This document shows, in pieces, positions 7,907-16,708 of a stretch of DNA of 36,252 nt. Each line of letters opens with the position of its first letter. Positions within the stretch are counted from its first letter, which is position 1. Origin of the DNA: JAIPJO01 sp035269015 (GTDB lineage: Bacteria; Patescibacteriota; Patescibacteriia; Patescibacteriales; UBA12465); contig DATFJU010000008.1 of NCBI GenBank assembly GCA_035269015.1, positions 1 to 36,252 on the forward strand, in the 5' to 3' direction. The translations under genes and the position numbers were made by a program. The notes under the pieces are model-generated. The model saw only the letters and a program-made list of their open reading frames with translations, had not been told where the DNA came from and made no database searches.

Positions 7907-9571
7907 ATGAAAAAAATTACTTGGAATCGTTTACTTAAACCATCTGCAAAAGGAAAAAGGAGATGGATTTTTGTTTTAGTATTAGTTTTTGCTGTTTTGA
8001 GTTTCTTAATTACTGGAGGTTCTTATTATAATCAAGCAGCCTCATGGACTAAAGAAGTAACAAACAATACAATTAATTTACCTCACGTTCAAGAAAATCC
8101 TTTCAGATTAGGACTTGATTTACAAGGAGGAACGCATCTTGTCTATCAAGCTGATGTTAGTGAGGTACCAGAAGGTGGTCGAGGAGAAGCTTTATCTGGA
8201 GTAAGAGATGTGATTGAAAGAAGGGTTAATGTTTTTGGTGTTAGTGAACCTTTAGTACAAGTTAATCGTAATGCTAGCGGTGACTACCGTTTGATTGTAG
8301 AGCTTGCTGGTATTACTGACATTGATGAAGCCACAGAAATGATAGGTGACACTCCTCTTTTAGAATTTAAACAAAGACCTGAAGATTTTGTTCCGGGAGA
8401 AATCCAGTCAAGTGAAATTGAAATACAGCCAGAAACTAGTTCAAGTGCTACTTCCACTGCCACTACTACAGCCACTACTACTATAGACTTAAGCGAGGAG
8501 GACATTAATTCTCCGATTGCAGGTATTCAAGATCAAGCGACTAATTATGAAGATTGGGAAAATACTAAGCTTAGTGGTAAGCATTTAAAAAGATCTGTAG
8601 TTCAATTTAATCCTACCGACAATAGCCCAGAAGTATCTTTAGAGTTTAATAAAGAAGGTTCAGACTTGTTTGGGCAAATTACTGAAGAAAATATTGGTAG
8701 CCCCATCGCTATATTTTTAGATGGTTATATAATAAGCGCTCCTAGAGTTAATGAAAAGATTAGTGGAGGTCAAGCAGTGATTAGTGGTAACTTTGATTTA
8801 GAAGAAGCTAAAACTTTAACTCAAAGACTTAATGCTGGTGCATTGCCAGTACCAATTAAGCTACTTAGTCAAAAAACTGTAGGTGCTAGTTTAGGTGCTC
8901 AGTCAATTAATACTAGTTTACAAGCTGGTATTTTAGGCTTAATTTTAGTGGCTTTATTTTTGATTATATATTATAGAATACCTGGTTTATTAGCAGTGCT
9001 TTCTTTGGCAATATATGGTTTAACAGTACTAGCAATATTTAAAGCCATGCCAATTATTTTAGCTTTAGTAATGGTTACAATTATTATAGGTTTGATGATT
9101 TACACTTTTCATGATTTGAAAGTATTTGATTCTATTTTGTCTATATTACTTATAACTATTGGAATATTTTTATTTATTTATGCCTTAAAACCTGTGACTT
9201 TAACCCTTTCTGGTATTGCGGGTTTTATACTTTCTATTGGTATGGCTGTGGATGCAAATATTTTGATATTTGAAAGATTTAAAGAAGAGTTGAAATCTGG
9301 TAAGAGTTTAGCTCAATCCATTGATGAAGGTTTTTCTAGAGCTTGGCCATCAATTAGGGATGGAAATATTTCTACCATATTTATTTGTTTAGTATTAATG
9401 TTTTTTGGTACAGGTTCAGTTCAAGGCTTTGGTACTACACTTTTCATTGGTATCTCAGTTTCTATGTTCAGTGCTATTGTTATAACTCGCACCTTTATGT
9501 TAATGGTAAAGAGTAAATATTTAAATAAAAAACCTTGGTTAATGGGGATTAGTAATAAATATAGTAAATAA
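7907..9571 (+). CDS. secD: Protein translocase subunit SecD, with an unusual membrane insertion
   Basis: SecD (554 residues) with SecF uses proton-motive force to pull exported proteins out of the SecYEG channel. A first membrane helix (about 19-39) is followed by the SecD signature FRLGLDLQGGTHLVYQ, the P1 region with VIERRVNVFGVSEP, and a Ser/Thr-Ala low-complexity linker near 175-195. The P1 head contains SPIAIFLDGYIISAPRV. The C-terminal membrane block has PVTLTLSGIAGFILSIG and GMAVDANILIFER. Between K379 and K428 there are about 48 extra, mostly hydrophobic residues, enough for two helices that usual SecD proteins lack. secF follows after one base, so the two are translated as a pair. 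A promoter and 14-base palindrome lie just upstream. Confidence 0.96.
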   Translation: MKKITWNRLLKPSAKGKRRWIFVLVLVFAVLSFLITGGSYYNQAASWTKEVTNNTINLPHVQENPFRLGLDLQGGTHLVYQADVSEVPEGGRGEALSGVRDVIERRVNVFGVSEPLVQVNRNASGDYRLIVELAGITDIDEATEMIGDTPLLEFKQRPEDFVPGEIQSSEIEIQPETSSSATSTATTTATTTIDLSEEDINSPIAGIQDQATNYEDWENTKLSGKHLKRSVVQFNPTDNSPEVSLEFNKEGSDLFGQITEENIGSPIAIFLDGYIISAPRVNEKISGGQAVISGNFDLEEAKTLTQRLNAGALPVPIKLLSQKTVGASLGAQSINTSLQAGILGLILVALFLIIYYRIPGLLAVLSLAIYGLTVLAIFKAMPIILALVMVTIIIGLMIYTFHDLKVFDSILSILLITIGIFLFIYALKPVTLTLSGIAGFILSIGMAVDANILIFERFKEELKSGKSLAQSIDEGFSRAWPSIRDGNISTIFICLVLMFFGTGSVQGFGTTLFIGISVSMFSAIVITRTFMLMVKSKYLNKKPWLMGISNKYSK

Positions 9572-9572
9572 T

Positions 9573-10517
9573 ATGTATAAGATTATTCCACTTAGAAAAA
9601 TTTGGCTTAGTTTAAGCGCCGTATTGGTTACTTTATCAATTATAGCTATAGCTGTTTGGGGACTTAATTTTGGTTTAGACTTTACCGGTGGTAGTTTGTT
9701 AGAGCTTAAGATTCACAATCAAGAGGTTGACGCTGTTCAGATTAAAGAAGCTTTAGCGCCTTTAGAATTAAGTAGCTTGGTAGTCCAGCCTACTGAAAAT
9801 GATACTGTGCTTTTAAGATTTCAAAATAGCACAGAAGATATTCATAAAGAGGTTGTTGGCGCTTTAGAGAGTAGTTATGGTATAAACGATAACAATGTTG
9901 AAGGTGAAGATCTTGGTAGTCAGGCTTCAATTGAAGAATTACGTTTTGATGCTGTTGGTCCTTCAATTGGTGAAGAGCTAAAGGGCAAATCTATAAATGC
10001 TATAATCTTGGTGCTTATTATTATTGTTATTTATATATCTTTAGTGTTTAAGAAGGTTTCTAAACCAGTAGCTTCTTGGAAATATGGCATTATTGCTATT
10101 ATAGCTTTATTTCATGACGTTGTAATTACTTTAGGTGTGTTTGCAGTGTTAGGTGAATTTATGAATTTAGAAATAAACACTCCTTTTGTAGCAGCAATTT
10201 TAACAGTTTTAGGTTATAGTGTTAATGATACTATTGTTGTTTTTGACCGCATTAGAGAAAACTTGCCCAAGCAATTAGATAATTTTGCCAAAACTGTTAA
10301 TAGAAGTGTCAACCAAACAGTTACTAGATCAATTAATACTTCCACTACTACTTTGTTAGTTCTTCTTTCTATTTTATTTTTAGGAGGAAATAGTATCAAA
10401 GAGTTTATTTTAGCTTTAGCTATTGGAGCGCTAATTGGTACTTATAGTTCTATTTTCTTAGCTAGTCCTCTTTTAGTAGTTTGGAATGACTTTATAAATA
10501 AAAAGATTAAAGATTAA
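9573..10517 (+). CDS. secF: Protein translocase subunit SecF
   Basis: This 314-residue protein has normal SecF length and partners SecD in the inner-membrane export motor. It shows the N-terminal helix, the LNFGLDFTGGSLLELK signature, a periplasmic P4 region, and the LGYSVNDTIVVFDRIRENL segment that carries the conserved charged residue of the proton path. TRSINTSTTTLL follows in the penultimate helix region. It starts one base after secD and ends before a strong hairpin terminator at 10565-10597, which closes the secDF operon. It shows no extra insertion like the one in SecD. Confidence 0.96.
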   Translation: MYKIIPLRKIWLSLSAVLVTLSIIAIAVWGLNFGLDFTGGSLLELKIHNQEVDAVQIKEALAPLELSSLVVQPTENDTVLLRFQNSTEDIHKEVVGALESSYGINDNNVEGEDLGSQASIEELRFDAVGPSIGEELKGKSINAIILVLIIIVIYISLVFKKVSKPVASWKYGIIAIIALFHDVVITLGVFAVLGEFMNLEINTPFVAAILTVLGYSVNDTIVVFDRIRENLPKQLDNFAKTVNRSVNQTVTRSINTSTTTLLVLLSILFLGGNSIKEFILALAIGALIGTYSSIFLASPLLVVWNDFINKKIKD

Positions 10518-10564
10518 AGATAATATTTATATTTAGTATATGTAGTTAATATAATCTATATATT

Positions 10565-10597
10565 CAAAAGCCCTAGATAGGGCTTTTGTTTTATTTT
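10565..10597 (+). terminator. Terminator of secDF
   Basis: A 10-base perfect stem (CAAAAGCCCT with AGGGCTTTTG), an AGAT loop and a following T-rich tract. Confidence 0.9.
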
Positions 10598-10613
10598 AAA
10601 AAAGCTTTTTAAC

Positions 10614-10622
10614 TGTTATAAT
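10614..10622 (+). promoter_or_regulatory. Extended -10 promoter of the O-antigen ligase-like gene
   Basis: TGTTATAAT is a perfect extended -10 that ends six bases before the ATG, predicting transcription start at the initiating A. It directly follows the secDF terminator, so it should be the promoter of this operon. Confidence 0.6.
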
Positions 10623-10628
10623 ATATTT

Positions 10629-12881
10629 ATGAAAACAAGCTTTAATAAACTTAAAATTATAAATATATTTATAAAGTTCTTTATTTTAGGAGCGGTATTT
10701 TTATTACCGCTTGTTTTTGATGCTTTTTCTTTTCTTGACAGTGTGTTTGTTTATCCTAAAGTTGTTATTTTATATATTTTTGTTAGTGGGTTATTTATAT
10801 CCACTTTGATTAAAGTTATTTATTTAAAAAAGATAGAAATAAATAAAGTTGTTTTTAAAAAGATACTATGGCCTAGTATTTATATTTTAGTTTTAATTAT
10901 TAGCACTTTGTTTGCCTTTGATATTAATAAAGCTTGGGGTGGTTCCTATACTCGTCAGTTTGGTCTTTTAACTCATTTATTTTTATATTTTTGGTTTATA
11001 TTGCTTTTATTTAATTTAAGTTTTAAACCTAAATTAATAAAAATAAAAGAAGTGTATAAAGTTATAGCTTTGTCAGTTTTTTTAGTAAGTATTTATGCTA
11101 TATTACAATACTTCGGTATTGATTTTGTTTACTGGAAAGAAGCAGCTATTAGCACTAAAAGAGCTTTTTCTACCTTAGGACAACCTAATTATTTAGGATT
11201 GTTTTTAGTAATGGTAATACCAATTGTTTTTTATCTTGTTAAAGTAGAGAAAAATAAATATTTACGATATTTTTGGTTACTAAACGCTTTATTTTTAGTT
11301 TTAGCTTGGTTTTTTACAGGTTCTAGGAGTGCCTGGTTAGGCCTTATTGCTACAGCTTTTATTTTTATAGTTTATTTTTTAATAAAAAAGAAAAAATTAA
11401 TTAAATTCAAAACGATCATTTTCAGTTTATTGGCTTTAATTATTTTTTTTGCCTCTTTATTCTCTCAACCCTTTTTCAAATCGCGTCTTGAATCTAGTTT
11501 AGATTTAGATCAAGGTAGTGTAGCAATGCGTCTTTTATATTGGGAGTCTGCTTATGATAAAGTTCTTGAAAGTCCAATTATTGGCTATGGCCCTGAACAG
11601 CAAAAGCATGTTTTAAGGGATTCATATACTAAAGAGTGGGCAGTCCATGAAAAATTAAATAGCTATAGTGACAGAGCTCATAATATTGTTTTAGATTATC
11701 TTTTAATAGGTGGAGGTTTACTTCTTTTTGCTTATTTCATGACTCTTAGATCTTGGTTCCTGCAGGCTATGAGAGCTTTAAAAGCAAATAACTATCAGAT
11801 AGCTATATTGATATTAGCTTTTATTGCTTATTTGATTACATTACTTTTTTCTTTTGAGATTATTGTTGCTTCTTTTTACTTTTGGTTGTTTGGAGCTTTG
11901 ATAATCATAGGAACTAACAAAGATGAGGAAAGTAAGTATAATTATGCAGTTCTTAACTTAGATTTTTCTAAACTTGTGCGAATATTATTAATTGCTTCTT
12001 TAGTTTTGATTTATTTTCTTTTTCTTTATCCGCAACTGCAAAAAATTATTGCTAATCATTATTTTTTAGCTAGTAAAATAGCAGGGGATAAGGAAATTTA
12101 TAATGAATCTTTGCTTTTATATAATTATAGTAAGGATACAGGCTCTGGTCATAAATATTATGACCTTAATTTTGCTGACTTTATATCTTATGCGCTTATT
12201 GAAAACAAGCAAAGACCATATAGAGAATTAGAATTAAAGTTAGATGAAATTGCTAATAATTTCAATTTTAATAATTATGATCACGTCTTTGTTAGAGCTA
12301 GAATTAAAAGTGCTTTAGGTTATTATAATCAAGCTAAAGAAGACTATAATCAAGCACTTTATTTAGCACCAAATATTTCAAAAACTTATTTAGCTTTAGC
12401 TGATAATTATTTCCTTCAAGAAAATTTTGATATGGCATTAAAATATTATGATCTTGCTATAGAAAAAGTACCTGATATAAAAGATACAAGGTTAAACAAT
12501 GATCATAGAGATCAATTAAAAAAATATCTTAGTATAATTTGGGAGAAAAAAGGTGATATTTATTATATTAAAGGTGAACATGACCAAGCAATTACAGCCT
12601 TTAAGAAAGCTTATAATTATAATTTATACCAATTACCAATTTTAAAAAAGATAGCTGATTCATATTATCTTAAAGATAATATTGATATGGCTATTTTATA
12701 TAATAAAAAAGGTGAACAAAGAAATCCTGATGATCCAGCTTGGCTTACAGCCTTGGCTTGGCTTTATTATCAGCAAGGAAATACTGAGGCAGCAAAAGCA
12801 GAGCTTAAAGAAGCTCTATCTATCCGTGAAGATTATAAGTCTGCTTTAGATTTAAAAAAACAATTTAATTTTAATTTTTAA
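10629..12881 (+). CDS. O-antigen ligase/polymerase-like membrane protein with C-terminal TPR repeats
   Basis: This 750-residue protein has about 12 hydrophobic helices in residues 1-480 and a soluble C-terminal half of tetratricopeptide repeats (about 570-745). An Arg-containing external loop and the motifs TLGQPNYLGLFL, FTGSRSAWLGL and DRAHNIVLDYLLIGG are typical of the Wzy/WaaL O-antigen ligase superfamily. That superfamily transfers lipid-linked glycans to lipid A, proteins or pilins. The TPR tail is common in CPR members and may bind acceptor proteins. The next gene, prepilin peptidase, hints at pilin glycosylation, but this is inferred from adjacency. An extended -10 TGTTATAAT ends six bases before the ATG, so the mRNA may be leaderless. 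Confidence 0.85.
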   Translation: MKTSFNKLKIINIFIKFFILGAVFLLPLVFDAFSFLDSVFVYPKVVILYIFVSGLFISTLIKVIYLKKIEINKVVFKKILWPSIYILVLIISTLFAFDINKAWGGSYTRQFGLLTHLFLYFWFILLLFNLSFKPKLIKIKEVYKVIALSVFLVSIYAILQYFGIDFVYWKEAAISTKRAFSTLGQPNYLGLFLVMVIPIVFYLVKVEKNKYLRYFWLLNALFLVLAWFFTGSRSAWLGLIATAFIFIVYFLIKKKKLIKFKTIIFSLLALIIFFASLFSQPFFKSRLESSLDLDQGSVAMRLLYWESAYDKVLESPIIGYGPEQQKHVLRDSYTKEWAVHEKLNSYSDRAHNIVLDYLLIGGGLLLFAYFMTLRSWFLQAMRALKANNYQIAILILAFIAYLITLLFSFEIIVASFYFWLFGALIIIGTNKDEESKYNYAVLNLDFSKLVRILLIASLVLIYFLFLYPQLQKIIANHYFLASKIAGDKEIYNESLLLYNYSKDTGSGHKYYDLNFADFISYALIENKQRPYRELELKLDEIANNFNFNNYDHVFVRARIKSALGYYNQAKEDYNQALYLAPNISKTYLALADNYFLQENFDMALKYYDLAIEKVPDIKDTRLNNDHRDQLKKYLSIIWEKKGDIYYIKGEHDQAITAFKKAYNYNLYQLPILKKIADSYYLKDNIDMAILYNKKGEQRNPDDPAWLTALAWLYYQQGNTEAAKAELKEALSIREDYKSALDLKKQFNFNF

Positions 12882-12889
12882 ATATTGAT

Positions 12890-13648
12890 ATGATATATGT
12901 AGTAATAATATTTGGACTTATTATAGGAAGTTTTTTGAATTCACTTATTTGGAGATTGTACGCTGAAGAGAGCTTTAGGGGACGATCTTTTTGTCCGTAT
13001 TGTAGAAAACAAATATCTTGGTATGATAATGTACCAGTTTTAAGCTTTTTATTTCTTAAGGGTCGTTGTAGGTATTGTCAGAAGAAAATATCTTGGCAGT
13101 ATCCTTTGGTGGAGATAAGCACAGCTTTACTTTTTGTTTTAGCTTATTTACAGCTACAAACTAATATTTTTGATTTAAATTATTTGCTCTTAGCCAGAAA
13201 TTGGCTAGCAATCGCTATAATGATTATTGTTTTTGTTTATGATTTTCGGTGGCAAATTGTTTCTTTATTAGTGGTGGTTCCTGCTATAATTATGTTTATA
13301 GCTTTTAATATCTTTTTATCTTTTGTGTGGTGGCAGATTTTGTTAGCTGGATTGATTTTAAGTTTTTTCTTTTTTGCTCAATATATTATTACTAAAAAGA
13401 AAGGTATTGGAGAGGGTGATATTTGGCTAGGAGCTTTAGTTGGTGTTTTGCTTGTAAAGTTTGAATTATTGTTCATGATGGTTTTTTTAACTTATGTTAT
13501 TGGATCAATTGTAGCTTTAACTTTATTATTATTTGGTCAAAAGAAATTAGGAGAAAAGTTACCACTGGGTGTTTTTATATCGTTAGCTACAATTATAACC
13601 ATGTTATATGGTACTACTATTAGTCAGTGGTATTTTAATCTTTTCTAA
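12890..13648 (+). CDS. pilD: Prepilin peptidase (type IV leader peptidase)
   Basis: This 252-residue inner-membrane aspartic protease cleaves, and in many members N-methylates, type IV pilin and pseudopilin precursors. The N-terminal GSFLNSLIWRL segment and a zinc-binding loop with two CxxC pairs (C35/C38 and C60/C63) are intact. The catalytic aspartates are D118 in VYDFRW and D177 in the GxGD motif GEGD. It starts 8 bases after the O-antigen ligase-like gene and is probably in the same operon. No pilin or pilus ATPase gene lies in the window, so its substrates are elsewhere; the first surface protein's pseudopilin-like stretch is not an obvious substrate. Confidence 0.93.
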   Translation: MIYVVIIFGLIIGSFLNSLIWRLYAEESFRGRSFCPYCRKQISWYDNVPVLSFLFLKGRCRYCQKKISWQYPLVEISTALLFVLAYLQLQTNIFDLNYLLLARNWLAIAIMIIVFVYDFRWQIVSLLVVVPAIIMFIAFNIFLSFVWWQILLAGLILSFFFFAQYIITKKKGIGEGDIWLGALVGVLLVKFELLFMMVFLTYVIGSIVALTLLLFGQKKLGEKLPLGVFISLATIITMLYGTTISQWYFNLF

Positions 13649-13680
13649 TATTTGTGCTACTTGCAAATATTATGTATAAT
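13646..13680 (+). promoter_or_regulatory. Candidate ftsA promoter and inverted repeat
   Basis: TTGTGC (13652-13657) and TATAAT (13675-13680) have 17-base spacing. A 9-base inverted repeat (TAATATTTG with CAAATATTA, 13646-13654 and 13664-13672) overlaps the -35 and the pilD stop codon. It lacks a T run, so an operator is as likely as a terminator. Confidence 0.4.
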
Positions 13681-13721
13681 GATACTAGTAATACCTATTG
13701 CAGGTTTAATATTTTTAATAT

Positions 13722-14975
13722 ATGAAAGAGGAAATAATTGCGGGTTTAGATATAGGTTCCAATGAAATAAGATTGGCGGTAGCGCAAAGAAGTGGGCGCG
13801 ATGAGGATGCACCACTTCAAGTTATTGGAGCTGTATCAGTAAATACCACTGGTTTTAATAAGGGGGTAGTAAATAGTATTGAAGATACTACTGCTTCCAT
13901 TTCTGCTTGTATTGAAAAGGCTGAAAGATTAGTAGGTTTACCAATTAATAATGTCTGGGTTAGCGTTAATGACCCACATACTCGTTGTGAGCGCTCTAAA
14001 GGTGTGGTAGCGGTTGGAAAAAGTGATGGTGAGATTAATGATGAAGATATATATAGAGCTATTGAAGCTGCTAAAAGTGTGGCCATACCAGCAAATTATG
14101 AAATATTACATGTTATTCCTATAAGGTTTGCTGTAGATAATCAAGAAGATATTAAAGATCCTGTAGGTATGAGCGGTATTCGTTTGGAAGTAGAAACTTT
14201 AATAATACTTGGTCTAAGCAGTCAAATGAAAAATTTAAATAAGGCTATACATAGAACAGGGCTTGATATCGAAGGAATTGCCTTGTCTCCATTAGCTGCT
14301 AGTGAAGTCTTACTTAGTAAAAAACAAAAAGACTTAGGGGCTGCGGTAATAAATATTGGTGCTACTACTACAAATATTGCTGTATATGAAGAAGGGGAGT
14401 TATTACACGCTGCTATTTTGCCAATTGGTTCAGAACATATTACTTCTGATATTGCTATTGGTCTTCGTTGTCCTATTAATTTAGCGGAGAGAATTAAAAA
14501 TGAACATGGTAGTAGTGAGCCTGACAAAATCACTAAAAAAGAAGAAATTGATTTAGAGCAATTAGCTAAAGAAGAAGAAGTTAATGATGATTTAGGGAAA
14601 GTTTCTAGAAAATATGTAGCTGAAATAATTGATGCTAGGGTTGAAGAAATATTTGAAAAAATAGATGAAGAATTAAATAAGATTGAACGTTCAGGTATGT
14701 TACCAGCAGGAGTGTTTTTAACAGGTGCTGGTTCAGGGTTAGATGGTTTGGTGGAATCAGCTAAAAGATATTTAAGATTACCTGCAGCTATAGCCACAAA
14801 CCGTAGTTTAGCTACTGTGATTGATAAAGCTAATAATCCAGAGTATTCTACAGCTATTGGTTTAATAGCTTGGGGAAACGTTTATGAAGGTAAAGGTGCT
14901 AGTAGTGCCATTAAGAAGCAACTAGGAGATAGTTTAGATAAGGTAAAAGGTTTATTTAAGAAAATTCTTCCTTAA
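13722..14975 (+). CDS. ftsA: Cell division protein FtsA
   Basis: At 417 residues this is typical FtsA, the actin-like ATPase that tethers FtsZ filaments to the membrane. The phosphate-1 motif GLDIGSNEIRLAV opens the protein. The SHS2 insertion (NNVWVSVNDPHTRC onward) follows, then a second actin-type motif, AAVINIGATTTNIAVYEEG. The adenosine motif FLTGAGSGLDGL is near residue 330, and a C-terminal amphipathic segment (KKQLGDSLDKVKGLFKKILP) is suitable for membrane binding. ftsZ follows after 42 bases without a terminator, the usual ftsA-ftsZ order. A candidate promoter with 17-base spacing lies at 13652-13680. Confidence 0.96.
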   Translation: MKEEIIAGLDIGSNEIRLAVAQRSGRDEDAPLQVIGAVSVNTTGFNKGVVNSIEDTTASISACIEKAERLVGLPINNVWVSVNDPHTRCERSKGVVAVGKSDGEINDEDIYRAIEAAKSVAIPANYEILHVIPIRFAVDNQEDIKDPVGMSGIRLEVETLIILGLSSQMKNLNKAIHRTGLDIEGIALSPLAASEVLLSKKQKDLGAAVINIGATTTNIAVYEEGELLHAAILPIGSEHITSDIAIGLRCPINLAERIKNEHGSSEPDKITKKEEIDLEQLAKEEEVNDDLGKVSRKYVAEIIDARVEEIFEKIDEELNKIERSGMLPAGVFLTGAGSGLDGLVESAKRYLRLPAAIATNRSLATVIDKANNPEYSTAIGLIAWGNVYEGKGASSAIKKQLGDSLDKVKGLFKKILP

Positions 14976-15017
14976 TATTTAAGATACTTAATTTAAAAAA
15001 CATTAATTTTATATTTT

Positions 15018-16262
15018 ATGGCAGAAGTAAAACCAGCAGCAGAAACTTTTGCAAAAATCAAAGTCATTGGCGTTGGTGGCGGTGGTGGAGCAGCTATTAA
15101 TAGGATGATAGAAAAAGGTATTCAAGGCGTTGAATTTGTAGCTATGAATACTGACGTACAAGCTTTGCATTATAATAAAGCTAAAGAAAAACTTCATATC
15201 GGAAAGGCTGTAACTAAAGGTTTGGGTGCAGGCATGAATTCAGATTTGGGTAAACAAGCAGCTGAAGAAACACAAAATGAAATTAGAGAAATTATTAAAG
15301 GTTGTGATATGGTTTTTGTTACTTGTGGTCTTGGCGGTGGTACTGGTACTGGTGCAGCTCCAATTGTAGCTCAAATTGCTAGAGATTTGGGTGCTTTGAC
15401 AGTGGCCGTGGTCACTAAACCATTTGGTTTTGAAGGAGGACAAAGACAAAATTTAGCTAATAGAGGCTTAGCTGAGTTAGCAGATAAGGTTGATACAATT
15501 ATTACTATTTCTAATGACAAACTACTGCAAGTAATAGATAAGAAAGCTTCACTTCTTGATGCTTTCGTGATAGCAGATGATGTATTAAGGCAAGGTGTTC
15601 AAGGTATTGCTGAAATTATTACTGTTCCAGGTATTGTTAATGCTGACTTTGCTGATGTTAAAGCTGTGATGTCTAATGCTGGGTCTGCTCTTATGGGTAT
15701 TGGTGAGTCTAGCGGAGAGAATAAAGCTGTTGAAGCTGCTAAGGACGCTATTAATTCTAAATTATTAGATATGTCTATTGAAGGTGCTAGAGGTATAGTC
15801 TTTACTATTACTGGTGGACCTAGTCTAGGAATGAATGAAGTTAATGAGGCTGCTAAGGTTATTACTTCAGCTGCAGATGAAGAAGCTAAGATTATATTTG
15901 GTGCTGTAATTGATGAGAAATTAAAAGATGAAATTAAGATTACAGTAGTGGCTACCGGTTTTGATGGTCAGGGTGAAAGTTTAAAGAAAACAGGTTTTGA
16001 AAAATCATATTCGCCTACTAGTTTTATGAGAAAAAATGAGGAGAAAAAGGATACTTCACTAGATGAAAGGAAAAATAAAGCCTGGTCACTTGGATCTAAT
16101 GATGAAACCAAAATAGAAGGTGATGATAATAAAGTTAAAGAAAATGATTTTAGTATACAAAAGCCAAAAGTAGAACCTAAAAAACAAGAAAAAAACTTAA
16201 CTGAAGATGATGAAGACGATGAATTGAGTGTACCTGCTTTTATTCGAAAAAAGATGAAATAG
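15018..16262 (+). CDS. ftsZ: Cell division protein FtsZ
   Basis: FtsZ (414 residues) is the tubulin-like GTPase that forms the division ring. The nucleotide motif IKVIGVGGGGGAAINRM opens the protein, the tubulin signature GGGTGTG is at residues 106-112, and the synergy-loop NADFADVKAVM is present for GTP hydrolysis. After residue 320 comes a charged, variable linker of about 80 residues. The C-terminal peptide ends in DDELSVPAFIRKKMK, matching the conserved tail that binds FtsA and other ring proteins. It is downstream of ftsA. It ends with TAG, 38 bases before the response regulator gene. Confidence 0.98.
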   Translation: MAEVKPAAETFAKIKVIGVGGGGGAAINRMIEKGIQGVEFVAMNTDVQALHYNKAKEKLHIGKAVTKGLGAGMNSDLGKQAAEETQNEIREIIKGCDMVFVTCGLGGGTGTGAAPIVAQIARDLGALTVAVVTKPFGFEGGQRQNLANRGLAELADKVDTIITISNDKLLQVIDKKASLLDAFVIADDVLRQGVQGIAEIITVPGIVNADFADVKAVMSNAGSALMGIGESSGENKAVEAAKDAINSKLLDMSIEGARGIVFTITGGPSLGMNEVNEAAKVITSAADEEAKIIFGAVIDEKLKDEIKITVVATGFDGQGESLKKTGFEKSYSPTSFMRKNEEKKDTSLDERKNKAWSLGSNDETKIEGDDNKVKENDFSIQKPKVEPKKQEKNLTEDDEDDELSVPAFIRKKMK

Positions 16263-16300
16263 TATTATTTTAATAGTTTATTTCTTATAATAATTATAAA

Positions 16301-16696
16301 ATGCTTAAAGAAAAAGTAAAAAATATTCTTTTAGTTGAAGATGATCCGTTTTTATCTAATATCTATAAAGAAAAATTATCTCAGGCAGGTTATAAAGTTA
16401 GAAATGTTGGTGCCGCTAAAGGGGCTTTAGAACTCATTAAAGAAGAAAAACCTGATTTAATATTACTTGATATAATGCTTGTTGGTAAGCTTAACGGTTA
16501 TGTAGTCTTAGAAAAAGTAAAGGGAGATAAAAAGTTACAAGATATTATCGTAATAATGCTTAGCAACCTCAGCGCTTTTAAAGAAAAAATGAAAGCTAAA
16601 AATTTAGGAGCTGATAATTATATTTTAAAAATTGAAAATACTCCAGAAGAAGTTTTAAATATTATTATTGATACATTTAAGAAAAAATCTAAATAA
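16301..16696 (+). CDS. Single-domain response regulator (CheY-like receiver)
   Basis: The 131 residues are a lone receiver domain with no output domain. The acidic pair is D14/D15 in LVEDDPF, the phosphoacceptor is D57 in LILLDIML, the Thr/Ser switch position is near S88 in MLSNLS, and the conserved Lys is K110 in NYILK. The Pro that usually follows this Lys is an Ile here. It sits 38 bases after ftsZ and 12 bases before a hybrid histidine kinase, so the kinase is the likely phosphodonor. Without an output domain it should act by protein-protein contact or as a phosphorelay intermediate. A link to division is inferred only from position. Confidence 0.9.
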   Translation: MLKEKVKNILLVEDDPFLSNIYKEKLSQAGYKVRNVGAAKGALELIKEEKPDLILLDIMLVGKLNGYVVLEKVKGDKKLQDIIVIMLSNLSAFKEKMKAKNLGADNYILKIENTPEEVLNIIIDTFKKKSK

Positions 16697-16708
16697 TAAA
16701 TAGTTACA

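Noticed and set aside
14222..14797. Long antisense reading frame of 191 codons opposite ftsA
   Set aside because: It mirrors ftsA codons, has no start context, and is Ser/Ile-rich as expected of a shadow frame.
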